Assembly (NCBI RefSeq): GCF_900104145.1
Contig: NZ_FNLB01000006.1
Coordinates: 2,129,001 to 2,193,000 of the forward strand
DNA: 64,000 bases
Direction: 5' to 3'
DNA from: Pseudovibrio sp. Tun.PSC04-5.I4
GTDB lineage: Bacteria; Pseudomonadota; Alphaproteobacteria; Rhizobiales; Stappiaceae
Shown here: positions 16,805-25,154 of the stretch, in pieces
Position numbering within the stretch: the first letter of the stretch is position 1
How the letters are laid out: each line of letters begins with the position of its first letter
The notes under the pieces: generated by a model
The model's database searches: none
Seen by the model: only the letters and a program-made list of their open reading frames with translations
Told to the model about the DNA's origin: nothing
Made by a program: the position numbers and the translations under genes

Positions 16805-18415
16805 CTAGTTTTTTTTTGAGCCTGTGGGCGTGATGCCGGTCTCATCAATGATATCAGAGCGGCCCTGAAGCTCGGCAAGCATAACCGCATCACTTAAAAG
16901 GTTGCCAAGTGGATCAACCTCAAGCCCCGGATAGGTATCAAGCAAGGCTTGTGATGCGCCCGCGTAATCTTCCGCCTCTTCAAGCTTGACTTTGATCTCG
17001 TCAATCCAGTTATGTATCTTTGGCCCTGCAAGCTGTTCCAGCTGAGTAACCAGATGATCAACGGGACCTGCATCACCTGTCGCAAATTCTGAACTTTCCT
17101 GTTTGCCGCCGCGTTTGGTGGCTGGACCATCGGCAGTTAGCGGGATCTTGTATTTGACAATCTCTGTTCCCAAAACATTACCCAGCCATTGATCAACATC
17201 CTTAGGCTCAAAGCCTTGCAGGCGCGTGGCGTCCAAAATACGTAAAGCAGATTGCTGCACCCAGCGCACTTTGCGCTCAACATCCGCCTCATCGCTTTGG
17301 TTGCGAGGCCGGGGCCGCCAGACCTTGGGCGGGTTGGCAGCAGGCCAGTTGAGTTCACTAATCCACGTAATGAGTGTGGAATTCAGGGTTTCACAAATCT
17401 GGTCGCTGTCATCATCAACAATACCATCGGTTTCATCGGCATGAGTTTGGGAGGCGGCACGCGAGCCTTGACCTTTGACACCTGTTGCAAGGGTTGATCC
17501 CAGAACAACTTCTGCAGTCTGCTCATCCCAGTAACGGCACCAGGCTTCATATCCTGCCTCTCCAGAGCGGGTGGCTTCCAGAAAATCAACCTCAGTGCCA
17601 ATGGGGGCAACCAACGCACCCTGGCTAACCATTTGGCGCAGCACGCCAAGCAGTTTGTCCTGCTCTTCCTTAGATGTTCCATGAGCGTATTTGCCAAAAG
17701 GGATTGGACTTGCGAACTTGTCCATGAACTTCATCCAGAAGGCCACGCCCTCGCGCTTGAACAAGACATGCCAGAACAACACAGAACCAAGCCCATGACC
17801 AAACGGATTGTTGGCGTTCGCATCAAAGCGATGCACTATGAACTTGCGTTCTGGCAGTTCCTCGCCTTCTTCGCGGTTATCGAGTGTCAGCAATCTGATG
17901 CGCCAGTCCGCATCAAACGTAAACCGCATAGGGTTTTGATCCTTTATTTTGAGCGGTGCAATCATGCCATCTGTATTGCGGAACCAGACGATCTCGGCAA
18001 CGGAAAACCCTTTTAAGATTGCTTTGAGAAGCGCTTTGCAGATTGCATCAAATGGCAATGCCTTCAGGATCGCCTCAACCCCTTCAGCAGCCGTGATATC
18101 TATCGCCTCATCACTTGCAGGCTCAACCTGCCATTCACGCCGTGTGACCTTGGAAATGCGCTTGGAAAGAGCGGTGCGTGCCCGTGCGTCCTGCAGAACC
18201 TCATCATATAGCTTCAGGCCTTTTTTCTCGCCCTTGGCTTCAAGCGTTGGGTCCTGAGGCTTTAATATATCGGAGTAGTTTTCAATCGTGATGTCGTTTC
18301 GTGCGGTCGCAATCAGCTGTCCGCCCTTAATCGGAACACTGGCCGGGGCGGCCTGCTTAGCCAGATTGCTATCAGCCTTAGCCGTTCCGTTTGTTTTTTT
18401 GGTTTTCTTACTCAT
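16805..18415 (-). CDS. DUF935 phage portal protein (Mu gp29 type)
   Basis: 536 residues beginning MSKKTKKTNGTAKADSNLAK. Family blocks include RDITIENYSDILKPQDPTL-like sequence near the start, then RTALSKRISKVTRREWQVEPA, KGFSVAEIVWFRN and KFIVHRFDANANNPFGHGLGS, with GSTLATGVKGQGSRAASQTHAD late. It forms the dodecameric portal through which DNA enters and leaves the head. The ATG at 18415 overlaps the terminase stop (ATGA). The last sense codons are TCA AAA AAA AAC before TAG, which places a slippery A-run at the stop. Confidence 0.92.
   Translation of the reverse strand: MSKKTKKTNGTAKADSNLAKQAAPASVPIKGGQLIATARNDITIENYSDILKPQDPTLEAKGEKKGLKLYDEVLQDARARTALSKRISKVTRREWQVEPASDEAIDITAAEGVEAILKALPFDAICKALLKAILKGFSVAEIVWFRNTDGMIAPLKIKDQNPMRFTFDADWRIRLLTLDNREEGEELPERKFIVHRFDANANNPFGHGLGSVLFWHVLFKREGVAFWMKFMDKFASPIPFGKYAHGTSKEEQDKLLGVLRQMVSQGALVAPIGTEVDFLEATRSGEAGYEAWCRYWDEQTAEVVLGSTLATGVKGQGSRAASQTHADETDGIVDDDSDQICETLNSTLITWISELNWPAANPPKVWRPRPRNQSDEADVERKVRWVQQSALRILDATRLQGFEPKDVDQWLGNVLGTEIVKYKIPLTADGPATKRGGKQESSEFATGDAGPVDHLVTQLEQLAGPKIHNWIDEIKVKLEEAEDYAGASQALLDTYPGLEVDPLGNLLSDAVMLAELQGRSDIIDETGITPTGSKKN
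16808..16817 (-). other. candidate -1 frameshift or slippage site at the portal stop
   Basis: The minus strand reads nine A residues and a C directly before the portal TAG. The zero frame is A AAA AAC, a canonical -1 slippery heptamer (16808-16814). A shift continues into the MuF frame as AAA AAA CTA GAT AAA CAG and stays open to 15444. In the -1 frame a TGA lies about 25 bases upstream of the run and no start codon lies between it and 16700. Polymerase slippage adding one A would have the same effect. A sequencing error in the homopolymer is the main alternative. Confidence 0.6.
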
Positions 18416-20052
18416 AACCGATAGCCTCCAAGGAGTGAGCCGTGTGCTGATGGTGCGGTGGTAAAGCTGGTTGAACTCAGCGTGGTAAAGGCCATCTCCA
18501 ACGTGTGTTTCCAAAGCATCTCAAGGCAATCAGGGCCATCATCATGGTCCGCATTGGGCCATTGCTGGAGTTGATCAATGAGAACTTTCTGTGAATTATG
18601 CAGCCGGATGAGGCCGTCCTTGATGGGGATTTGAAGTCGCTCAATCCTCAGGTTCTTATCTGTAATGGGCATTACCGGATAAGCAGGCAGCGCCAGACCA
18701 GACAGGGCGGCCTGCTTCATCAGTTCAGTGCGCAGCATCTCCTGAAACTGTACCGCTTCCACAAACCACATCTGACAGCCGTATTCGCGGTGGAACGCCA
18801 GCGCATCAGCAATAATCAGGTCAGGCGTGCGTTTGCGAATGGAGGCTTCCACCAGATCTATGCGACCGGTTTCCTTGTCATACCCGCCCACCAGAATTGC
18901 CGATGGATCCCGGTTCTTGTTGAACTTGCCAAGAGAGGGATCAATCGCGCCGAAGAACATAAGTTGCGGCTCAACGCGAACAAAATAAGTAATGTTCTGG
19001 AACGGGTTATCATCAGAGACAGGACGGTTCTGATATTCGCTTTCAAAGGCTGAGTGTGATCCTGCCCGTTCTTTCATCAGATAAAGCAGAGTGTGGTTGT
19101 CGGGCCAGTTGAGAACCGCACCTCGGTCTAATTCTGTTTGGTGTGCACAATAAAACGCATCTGCGGCAGGCTCGCCTTCGTTTAAGTACACTTCTTCCCA
19201 TGTATCCCACAGGTCTATGCGTTCCGGCCATTCCAATACCGCCCGAAACTCAGTCTTCTGCCAGCCCGGTTTCTTGGCAAAGCGCACAATAACCGCATCA
19301 AAGTGCAGCACAGTGCCTGCATAAAGCACGTCCATGGAGCCATCTGTGGGGCCAAGCTTCAGCACAGCTTTTAAAACCCAGCTTTCAAGCTTGTCGCGCT
19401 GTTTGGGGCTGGTCACATTCTCATCGTTTTCAATATCATCTAAAATAGCAAGGTCAGGCCGGTACGGACCATGGCGGCGACCACGGATCTTCTTGCCCGT
19501 ACCAAAGCCTTCCACCTTGATGTTGTTAGCCGTGATGATGTCACCTTCGCGCCAGACCCGGCCCGGCCCCATGGCCTTTGCAAAATCATAGGCAAGGCGC
19601 GGATTGCTCTCTAACTCAGCCTTGAGTGCTTCGAGCATGACGGCGGCTTGTTCAAAGGCATCCATAATAAGCACGATGTAATGCTTCAGGCCCATGACAA
19701 TGCAATAGAGTGGGAAAATCAGACTGATATGAGTGGACTTGGCAGACCCACGCGGGGCAATCACCAGTTTCCGTTCGCCCTTGTTTGAGTAAACAATCAG
19801 TGGCAGCTCTTCATAAAGATGCTCATGCAATCGGCTCGGGGCTTTAGCCAGATAATGAGGAAAGTAAGTTTCGGCAAAAAAGCGATAGCCGGTCGCAGGA
19901 TCTGCCACACATGCGAGGCGGCTTTTGCGGGCTTTAACATCAACCGGGAATGCCTCAACTTCCAGCTCTATCTTCTGGCGGAAATCCTCCGCCATCTCAG
20001 CAAGCGATGTTTTAAAATCCTTAGCGCTGAGCTTTTTTGTTTTCGCGCTCAT
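18412..20052 (-). CDS. phage terminase large subunit (Mu gp28 type)
   Basis: 546 residues. The Walker A-like motif KLVIAPRGSAKSTHISL is near residue 115, the hydrophobic strand with acidic end YRPDLAILDDIENDENV near 205 is the Walker B, and FGAIDPSLGKFNKNRDPSAIL begins the RNase-H-like nuclease half with its first Asp. It packages DNA into proheads by headful cutting. It overlaps the small terminase stop by four bases and the portal start by four bases. Confidence 0.93.
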   Translation of the reverse strand: MSAKTKKLSAKDFKTSLAEMAEDFRQKIELEVEAFPVDVKARKSRLACVADPATGYRFFAETYFPHYLAKAPSRLHEHLYEELPLIVYSNKGERKLVIAPRGSAKSTHISLIFPLYCIVMGLKHYIVLIMDAFEQAAVMLEALKAELESNPRLAYDFAKAMGPGRVWREGDIITANNIKVEGFGTGKKIRGRRHGPYRPDLAILDDIENDENVTSPKQRDKLESWVLKAVLKLGPTDGSMDVLYAGTVLHFDAVIVRFAKKPGWQKTEFRAVLEWPERIDLWDTWEEVYLNEGEPAADAFYCAHQTELDRGAVLNWPDNHTLLYLMKERAGSHSAFESEYQNRPVSDDNPFQNITYFVRVEPQLMFFGAIDPSLGKFNKNRDPSAILVGGYDKETGRIDLVEASIRKRTPDLIIADALAFHREYGCQMWFVEAVQFQEMLRTELMKQAALSGLALPAYPVMPITDKNLRIERLQIPIKDGLIRLHNSQKVLIDQLQQWPNADHDDGPDCLEMLWKHTLEMAFTTLSSTSFTTAPSAHGSLLGGYRL

Positions 20053-20558
20053 CCATAGGCCTCCGCCAGATAGTCACCGAAGGGTTCAAGCACTTCCAAA
20101 AAGATCTGGGCATGGCTGGGATGATGTTTCTGGATGAACTTTGCAAGGCGCTGCAACACATCCTGCGCAATACCGAGTTCAGATAATTTAGGGGCAACCC
20201 GTCCAGCAGAAGAAACCATCTTGTTAAAAGCGTCTGAGAGCGAGGCCATGAGTTTTACTTTCTCAGGAGGCTCAATTTCCCCAGAGGCCTTGATCTGTTC
20301 AATGGTCATTTGGAACATGGTGACAAAGTCCTCAACCACAGTCGCAACCACCGCTTCCAGGCCTTCTCCAGCAAGCGCGTTTGCAGAGCGGGCCACGTCC
20401 CAGTTATCACCGTTCGTTGCTGCCTCTTTCTTCCACCGGCGTAAGGTGCTCTCACTGACACCGATGGTAAACGCAACAGTCGGGATTGCCTGCCGTTCAA
20501 GTATGAACAAGCGCCGGGCCTTGCGCTTCTGGTCTGCCTTAGATGGTTTCTTGCTCAT
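20049..20558 (-). CDS. DUF1804 family protein, probable small terminase subunit (Mu gp27 type)
   Basis: 169 residues. A Lys/Arg-rich start (KPSKADQKRKARRLFILERQ) leads into a helix-turn-helix (AFTIGVSESTLRRWKKEA) and a long helical body ending with HAQIFLEVLEPFGDYLAEAYG. DUF1804 genes occupy this place before the large terminase in Mu-like phages. DNA recognition for packaging is the likely role. Its stop overlaps the large subunit start. Confidence 0.85.
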   Translation of the reverse strand: MSKKPSKADQKRKARRLFILERQAIPTVAFTIGVSESTLRRWKKEAATNGDNWDVARSANALAGEGLEAVVATVVEDFVTMFQMTIEQIKASGEIEPPEKVKLMASLSDAFNKMVSSAGRVAPKLSELGIAQDVLQRLAKFIQKHHPSHAQIFLEVLEPFGDYLAEAYG

Positions 20559-20765
20559 TCAGGCACCAATTTTATCTTTGATGAATGCAATGCCAATAGA
20601 GACCACTGAGGCGGCAATTACACTATTGACAACCGATTTGGTCTCCACTGCACGCAGGCGCGTATCATGTTTATCAAGGCGATCATCCACGCTATCAATT
20701 TTCTTATCGATGCCCTGCAGGAGCCCTTTAATCTCTCCAAGTTCCCGCGCCAGATGTTCCGACAT
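20559..20765 (-). CDS. small coiled-coil membrane protein of the lysis region
   Basis: 68 residues: a charged coiled coil (ELGEIKGLLQGIDKKIDSVDDRLDKHDTRL) followed by one hydrophobic helix (VVNSVIAASVVSIGIAFI) and a Lys/Asp end. The layout recalls XhlA-type hemolysin/holin accessory proteins. It lies between the 3TM holin-like gene (one-base overlap) and DUF1804. A part in lysis timing is inference. Confidence 0.7.
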   Translation of the reverse strand: MSEHLARELGEIKGLLQGIDKKIDSVDDRLDKHDTRLRAVETKSVVNSVIAASVVSIGIAFIKDKIGA

Positions 20766-21184
20766 TAACGAGCCCTCCGGGTGTTTGCGCCGCGTATGGC
20801 TTTTTCAAACGGGCGGGTGAGGAAGTAAGCGCCGACAATCCATCCGGCCCACTCATTGAGTGGTTCTGGCAGCGCGGCTACATTCCAGTCAAAGTGAAAC
20901 AAGCTGTCGGCAACAATGGCCCCGGACCAGATTACAATCGGCCAGGCGAATGCTGGACGGATCATGGCCGTCACCCACCAGCCTTGCTCTGCCAGCACGA
21001 TGTCGCGGGCTGCACGGCGGCTATCCAACTCGGCGCGGATCTCTTCACTTGTAACAGTTGCACGAATACGAAGCGCTTCGTTTTCGCTCTTGGCTTGGGT
21101 TTCAAAGAAACCCAGCACCCGGTCGAGTACGCCGCCGCCAAGTTTATTCAAAGCCCACACAGCACCTTTAAACAATAAGCTCAT
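20765..21184 (-). CDS. holin-like membrane protein (3TM holin family)
   Basis: 139 residues starting MSLLFKGAVWALNKLGGGVLD. After an amphipathic, charged stretch (SEEIRAELDSRRAARDIVLAEQGWWVTAMIRPAFAWP) there are two hydrophobic segments (IVIWSGAIVADSLF and WAGWIVGAYFLTRPFEKA). The block GWWVTAMIRPAFAW is typical of the GTA/phage 3TM holin family. Holins open the inner membrane so that the endolysin reaches the wall. Its ATG at 21184 overlaps the endolysin stop. Confidence 0.8.
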   Translation of the reverse strand: MSLLFKGAVWALNKLGGGVLDRVLGFFETQAKSENEALRIRATVTSEEIRAELDSRRAARDIVLAEQGWWVTAMIRPAFAWPIVIWSGAIVADSLFHFDWNVAALPEPLNEWAGWIVGAYFLTRPFEKAIRGANTRRAR

Positions 21185-22422
21185 CCTACATGCCTCCAGC
21201 TCTGTGCATCTGCAAGGCGGCGCTGTTTGATGCCCCGTGCCAGATACCAGATTCCAAATCCGGCAGCAGCAATCAGCACCCACTTGTTGCCCGAGACAAA
21301 CTCCATCAGCGGGGCGAGCTGATACCGAAGCTGGCTGAGCTGCTCAGCGCCGGTGCCAAATCCTTCCAGTAACCCTTGAGTGGTCTCGCCCATGGCGCTG
21401 GCACCAAGGCCTGTACCCATCAGCACTTGCCCAATACGCGTCTGGCCATCTGCTTTTTTAATGGTCTGGGAACCGTTCTTACGCAGGTCTTTCACCGAGA
21501 GGGTGCTGCGATCCTGTCCGGCTTTCTGATTGTGGGGGACGGCTTGCTCCAGTGTCGTCTCTGTTAGGGGCCCGACAACGCCATCCGGCTTTAAACTGTG
21601 ATCCACCTGAAGCGACACCACAGCCCGCCGCGTGGTCGGGCCGAAGTCACCATCAACCGGGCACACATAACCAAGCGCGGCCAGACGTTTCTGCAGGGCT
21701 TCAATCCGGTAACCGGAGGAACCGAGGCGCGGATAACCCGTAGCAAGACTTTGGGCGTTAGATCGCGGCTGATCTTTCTCTAAAAAGCCAGAGGCCGGGG
21801 ACGCAAGGGCGGCAAACTTTGCATAGGCCTGCTGGAGCAGACCAGCGTAATAGTCAACCTGACCTTTGCCGTTATAGATCCGGGCAATCGCGCGAAAGTC
21901 TTTGGCTCGCAGAGCATCGCGCAGGCCGGAGTTTTCGAGAAAGGCAAGAAAGGCTTTCACCTGAGCTTCGGTACTGGAGGCCAGCCCTAAAACAAATTCC
22001 TGAGCACTGCGATACCCACACTGCGCAAAGTTAAAGCCCATGATCTGGGCAAGACCATAGGAGCAGGATTTAAGGGCAGCGGTAACATCAAGATCCGCCA
22101 TGGCTTGCAGACGGTCCCAGCGGGCATCAGAGCCGGACTTACCAAGCCCTTTGTAATTTGCTTTCTTCCAGCGTTTTGCCGCAAGCCCCAGCGCCACAGC
22201 TCTTCCGCGTTTGGATTTGGGAAGTTCACGATAAAAGACGTGTTTTTCTGGAAGGAGGATCAGGCGACCGTCGCGGTCGTAAGACGCTCCCTTGCTTTCA
22301 ACGTCCAGAACCGCTTGTAAAACAGCCATCTCGCAGCCCAGCCGGTCAGCCTCGCGGCGCAAGAGAGTGTCTGTGTGTGTTTCAGCGCCGTTGCTGCTGC
22401 GTAATTGTTGGACAATAGACAT
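21181..22422 (-). CDS. endolysin: N-acetylmuramidase domain, peptidoglycan-binding domain and C-terminal membrane helix
   Basis: 413 residues from the ATG at 22422. The N-terminal part (VLQAVLDVESKGASYDRDGRLILLPEKHVFYREL, with the probable catalytic Glu in DVES) is an N-acetylmuramidase (DUF3380-type) domain to about 190. A peptidoglycan-binding domain follows (IEALQKRLAALGYVCPVDGDFGPTTRRAV). Near the end is a hydrophobic helix (WVLIAAAGFGIWYLARG) and a basic tail. The domain order is like GTA and Rhizobiales phage lysins; the C-terminal anchor is less common and could hold the enzyme at the membrane before lysis. Confidence 0.88.
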   Translation of the reverse strand: MSIVQQLRSSNGAETHTDTLLRREADRLGCEMAVLQAVLDVESKGASYDRDGRLILLPEKHVFYRELPKSKRGRAVALGLAAKRWKKANYKGLGKSGSDARWDRLQAMADLDVTAALKSCSYGLAQIMGFNFAQCGYRSAQEFVLGLASSTEAQVKAFLAFLENSGLRDALRAKDFRAIARIYNGKGQVDYYAGLLQQAYAKFAALASPASGFLEKDQPRSNAQSLATGYPRLGSSGYRIEALQKRLAALGYVCPVDGDFGPTTRRAVVSLQVDHSLKPDGVVGPLTETTLEQAVPHNQKAGQDRSTLSVKDLRKNGSQTIKKADGQTRIGQVLMGTGLGASAMGETTQGLLEGFGTGAEQLSQLRYQLAPLMEFVSGNKWVLIAAAGFGIWYLARGIKQRRLADAQSWRHVG

Positions 22423-22508
22423 GAGGCCCGCCTCAGTTTGATAAGTACTGGGGCGAGCCTCATAGTTTCTTGCAATTTTTGCGACGGAACAGTTCCGCAA
22501 GTTCTGAT

Positions 22509-22931
22509 CTAATCATGGGAGGCGTTCAAAAAATCCTCCAGATCGACCTGGCGGTCATCATGAATTTTCCGCCGTGGCAACGGCTTGCCAGAAAGCAGGT
22601 TGCGGACATGGCGTTCTGAGACTTTTAATTCCAGTGCAATCTCAATTGTGCTTTGGCCTTCACCGCGAAGCTGAAGGGCTGCCCGGCGCGTATCTGTTCG
22701 GCCAATATGGGTTGGGACATAAAACTTGTTGCCTGCAAAATCCTTGATCAACCGCTCTGCTTTCTCCCTGTCAATGCGAGCAAGCGGATTGTTTGCACTC
22801 CAACGGGCTGGCACCTTAACCTCAACGCCGGGTAGTTTGTTCAAAAGCTCCTGCGCAACATCATCACCGCAAATAGCTTGAACATCCTCCATGTCTTCTG
22901 TCAGGTGTAGCGGAGCAAGCTGATCAGACAT
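22509..22931 (-). CDS. Mor/C-like phage transcription activator
   Basis: 140 residues: an acidic N-terminal part (LHLTEDMEDVQAICGDDVAQELLNKLPGVEVKVP), FYVPTHIGRTDTRRAALQLRGEG in the middle, and a helix-turn-helix (STIEIALELKVSERHVRNLLSG) near the C-terminus. This is the layout of Mor, the Mu middle-operon activator. It stands at the junction of early genes and the lysis/head operon, as Mor/C do in Mu, so it probably turns on late transcription. The start at 22931 overlaps the preceding gene by eight bases. Confidence 0.78.
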   Translation of the reverse strand: MSDQLAPLHLTEDMEDVQAICGDDVAQELLNKLPGVEVKVPARWSANNPLARIDREKAERLIKDFAGNKFYVPTHIGRTDTRRAALQLRGEGQSTIEIALELKVSERHVRNLLSGKPLPRRKIHDDRQVDLEDFLNASHD

Positions 22932-23163
22932 GACGAGCCTCCTTGTTAGAGGCAAGCTGAGCCTCGGACACCATCACGGTCACCACAGCGCCGCCTTCCA
23001 GAACATAACGCACACCATCGCGGCGCAGACCTTTTGCACCAACCTGCAGGGCGTTCTCAGTTTCGCGGTAGATGTGTAGGCGCACCATCTGGACATCAAT
23101 GTCCAGCACCCGTTCCAGATAACGCAGCACCGCATGGTCGGTCACAGGGACAAATTCAGCCAT
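22924..23163 (-). CDS. small early phage protein of unknown function
   Basis: 79 residues, MAEFVPVTDHAVLRYLERVLDID, with a beta-rich second half (VRYVLEGGAVVTVMVSEAQ). The motif TDHAVLRYLERV is common in small phage and chromosome proteins of alphaproteobacteria without known role. The ATG at 23163 has GGAGGG upstream, a strong ribosome site. It overlaps the Mor-like gene, so it is probably co-regulated with it. Confidence 0.65.
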   Translation of the reverse strand: MAEFVPVTDHAVLRYLERVLDIDVQMVRLHIYRETENALQVGAKGLRRDGVRYVLEGGAVVTVMVSEAQLASNKEARHV

Positions 23164-23257
23164 ATGCGCACCCTCCAACCATCACAAAACCCATTGCGAA
23201 TATAGTCGCAACCTGAGAGAGTAAAGACCAATTATTGCACGCTCTATTAAGAAGGTT

Positions 23258-23581
23258 ATGTTTGTGTGTTTTATGCTCGTTCTTGCTGCTCTGCTGGTTG
23301 CCTCTAACGTTCAGGCTCAAATGCCAAACCTTGAACCCTGGCAAGAAAAAGCAATGGAGAAGGTTTTCGAATACCACCGCATCGAAAAAGCGCAGTGGAA
23401 TACACTGGATCAATTTATGCTCCACTCCTCGTCCGTCGGGATTGCTTGGAAGGTCGTGATTGAGGACCTCATGTGCAGGGGATTGTTCGCAAGTATCGGA
23501 AAGCCCGAAGGGCATGAGTTTGTTGTTTCTGTTTATCATACCGATACCAACGATTTTCTCGGAATTGCCCGTTGCCGCTAA
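23258..23581 (+). CDS. small secreted protein of unknown function, prophage cargo gene
   Basis: 107 residues on the plus strand within the minus-strand early operon. A clean signal peptide (MFVCFMLVLAALLVASNVQA, likely cut after AQA) is followed by an 86-residue mature part with two cysteines (MCRGLFASIG and the last CR). RBS AAGAAGG lies just before the ATG. Orientation, isolation and export signal fit a lysogenic conversion gene. Envelope change or superinfection exclusion is a guess from context only. Its stop faces the GemA stop at two bases. Confidence 0.68.
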   Translation: MFVCFMLVLAALLVASNVQAQMPNLEPWQEKAMEKVFEYHRIEKAQWNTLDQFMLHSSSVGIAWKVVIEDLMCRGLFASIGKPEGHEFVVSVYHTDTNDFLGIARCR

Positions 23582-23583
23582 AA

Positions 23584-23988
23584 TCATCCTGCCAGCCTCC
23601 CTTCAATTACTTTGAGAGCTTCAATCAGGGGGCTGGCTTGCGAATAGGTCAGCCACTCGGGATCATCCACATCACTGCGTTTCTTCACAAAACTGCGTAA
23701 GGCGTCCTTGTAGGGCGTTTGCCAATACCCCAGACCATCAAGGCTTTTTGCAAGAGCAAACAACATGCGTACATGTCCCTTGTCAGATGCGGGACGGAAT
23801 GAACCGCCCCGTTTTACAGGTTTCCAGCCAAGCCGTTTGAACTCGGTAACGACGCGCAAACACTGTCCCTCGCTTAGGCCTTTTGCACTGCGTTTACCCG
23901 TCACCCGCTCCAGCACATCCCGGTAACTGTCCTCATCAAGTGCCAAGGCCTTCTTTGCAATATGAATTTGTGCAAGATACCGGCTCAT
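23584..23988 (-). CDS. gemA: gp16/GemA family early regulatory protein (DUF1018)
   Basis: 134 residues. MSRYLAQIHIAKKALALDEDSYRDVLERVTGKRSAKGLSEGQ is the diagnostic start of the GemA/gp16 family; the second half has HVRMLFALAKSLDGLGYWQTPYKDALRSFVKKR. In Mu, GemA modulates host gene expression and DNA supercoiling. It lies 11 bases after the GapR-like gene in the early operon. Confidence 0.88.
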   Translation of the reverse strand: MSRYLAQIHIAKKALALDEDSYRDVLERVTGKRSAKGLSEGQCLRVVTEFKRLGWKPVKRGGSFRPASDKGHVRMLFALAKSLDGLGYWQTPYKDALRSFVKKRSDVDDPEWLTYSQASPLIEALKVIEGRLAG

Positions 23989-23999
23989 TGAAATTCTCC

Positions 24000-24257
24000 T
24001 TAAGAAATTGGCTCGGCCATGCCGAGGGCGTGAAGGTAGAGGTCGAGAATACTTTCTTCTTCCTCCCGCTCGTGTGGCTTGCGTTTGCGTAGGGAGACAA
24101 TCTTGCGCATGACTTTCACGTCAAAGCCGTTGCCTTTGGCCTCTGCGTAAACATCCTTGATGTCGTCAGATATTACCTTCTTCTCCTCTTCCAAACGCTC
24201 AACGCGTTCAATAAATGTGCGGAGTTGATCGACTGCGACGCCACCTGTATTGCTCAT
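24000..24257 (-). CDS. GapR-like DNA-binding protein (DUF2312) encoded by the prophage
   Basis: 85 residues with the typical GapR helices: [36 protein letters not shown] followed by [22 protein letters not shown] and LYLHALGMA. Chromosomal GapR of alphaproteobacteria binds overtwisted DNA ahead of forks and RNA polymerase. The ATG at 24257 overlaps the preceding stop (ATGA). As replicative transposition needs topological control, a phage-encoded GapR beside GemA makes sense; this link is inference. Confidence 0.88.
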   Translation of the reverse strand: MSNTGGVAVDQLRTFIERVERLEEEKKVISDDIKDVYAEAKGNGFDVKVMRKIVSLRKRKPHEREEEESILDLYLHALGMAEPIS

Positions 24258-24466
24258 GATACGGCTCCTGTGCGGTTGGCTGGGCACCCGATGGGACACC
24301 CGTTTTTCATATCAGTTGCGGTGGTATAGTGCGGGGTTGGACCATCATTGTGGTTTACTGAAACTGTCCCGGTGACGAGGTGTCCGCGACGGCTCCAGTA
24401 ACCCCTGATGAGTTCGAGGCGCTCTTGTTCACGTTGCCGGTCATATCTCATTTGCTGATAGTTCAT
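24254..24466 (-). CDS. small early phage protein of unknown function
   Basis: 70 residues from the ATG at 24466: a very basic helical start ([24 protein letters not shown]) and a polar end with two cysteines ([13 protein letters not shown]). GAGGG precedes the ATG. It lies seven bases after DUF3164 and overlaps the GapR-like gene. No family recognised. Confidence 0.6.
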   Translation of the reverse strand: MNYQQMRYDRQREQERLELIRGYWSRRGHLVTGTVSVNHNDGPTPHYTTATDMKNGCPIGCPANRTGAVS

Positions 24467-24473
24467 GATACCC

Positions 24474-25154
24474 TCACGCCTTCGCCAGATTGATGGTAAT
24501 CTGCTGCCAGTCATCTTCCGGGCCTTGCCGCTTATGCACGGTGAGGTAGGTTTTGCTACCAATAACCCGCATGGCTTCGCGCAGGGTCTTCATGGCAGTT
24601 ACCCAGCGCGCATCTTCGATTTTGAGCCGCATCAGCCGGTAAATTTCAGTCCGGTTGATCTGTCCGTCATTGTCAGTATTAAAAGCATCCGTAATCAGTG
24701 CTCGGATTTCAGGGCGCGCACCCGCAGACCATTCATTCAGGCACACGTCAATCTGCTCTTTTGCTTGTGTGATTTGCGCGCCAAAGGCATGTTGTGGCTG
24801 CACTCGGACGCTGACCTTGAATTGCGCATCAAGCGAATAATAGGTCTTGTTGCCCTTGGCTCCGCCTTTGGTAAAGCCTTCTTCAGCACGGGCAGCATCC
24901 AAATTGCCAAGGTCATCATAGGTGTGCCCTTTAAAACGAGCCACTTGGCTGGCCAGCCGTTGCGCGTGGTGGGCAATTGTGCGCACACACTCATCTTCCA
25001 GAGCGTCAGTATCTGCCACCAGCTCCACTGGGATCAGTGCTCCCATGCCATCGCGCATATACCGGTTACCCTCAAGCTCAACTGTCCCAGCGTTTATTGC
25101 CGCTTCCAGTGCGGGGTCCATGGTATGAGTTGAGCCGTTCGCTTCATGTGTCAT
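24474..25154 (-). CDS. DUF3164 family phage early protein
   Basis: About 226 residues. Family features: PIELVADTDALEDE-like start of the core, RLASQVARFKGHTYDDLGNLDAARAEE, KGNKTYYSLDAQFKVSVRVQ and DGQINRTEIYRLMRLKIEDARWVTAMKTLREAMRV. DUF3164 genes are constant members of Mu-like early operons in Proteobacteria; the role is not established to my knowledge. I prefer the ATG at 25154, seven bases after AAGGA; the ATG at 25160 is too close to that site. Confidence 0.85.
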   Translation of the reverse strand: MTHEANGSTHTMDPALEAAINAGTVELEGNRYMRDGMGALIPVELVADTDALEDECVRTIAHHAQRLASQVARFKGHTYDDLGNLDAARAEEGFTKGGAKGNKTYYSLDAQFKVSVRVQPQHAFGAQITQAKEQIDVCLNEWSAGARPEIRALITDAFNTDNDGQINRTEIYRLMRLKIEDARWVTAMKTLREAMRVIGSKTYLTVHKRQGPEDDWQQITINLAKA

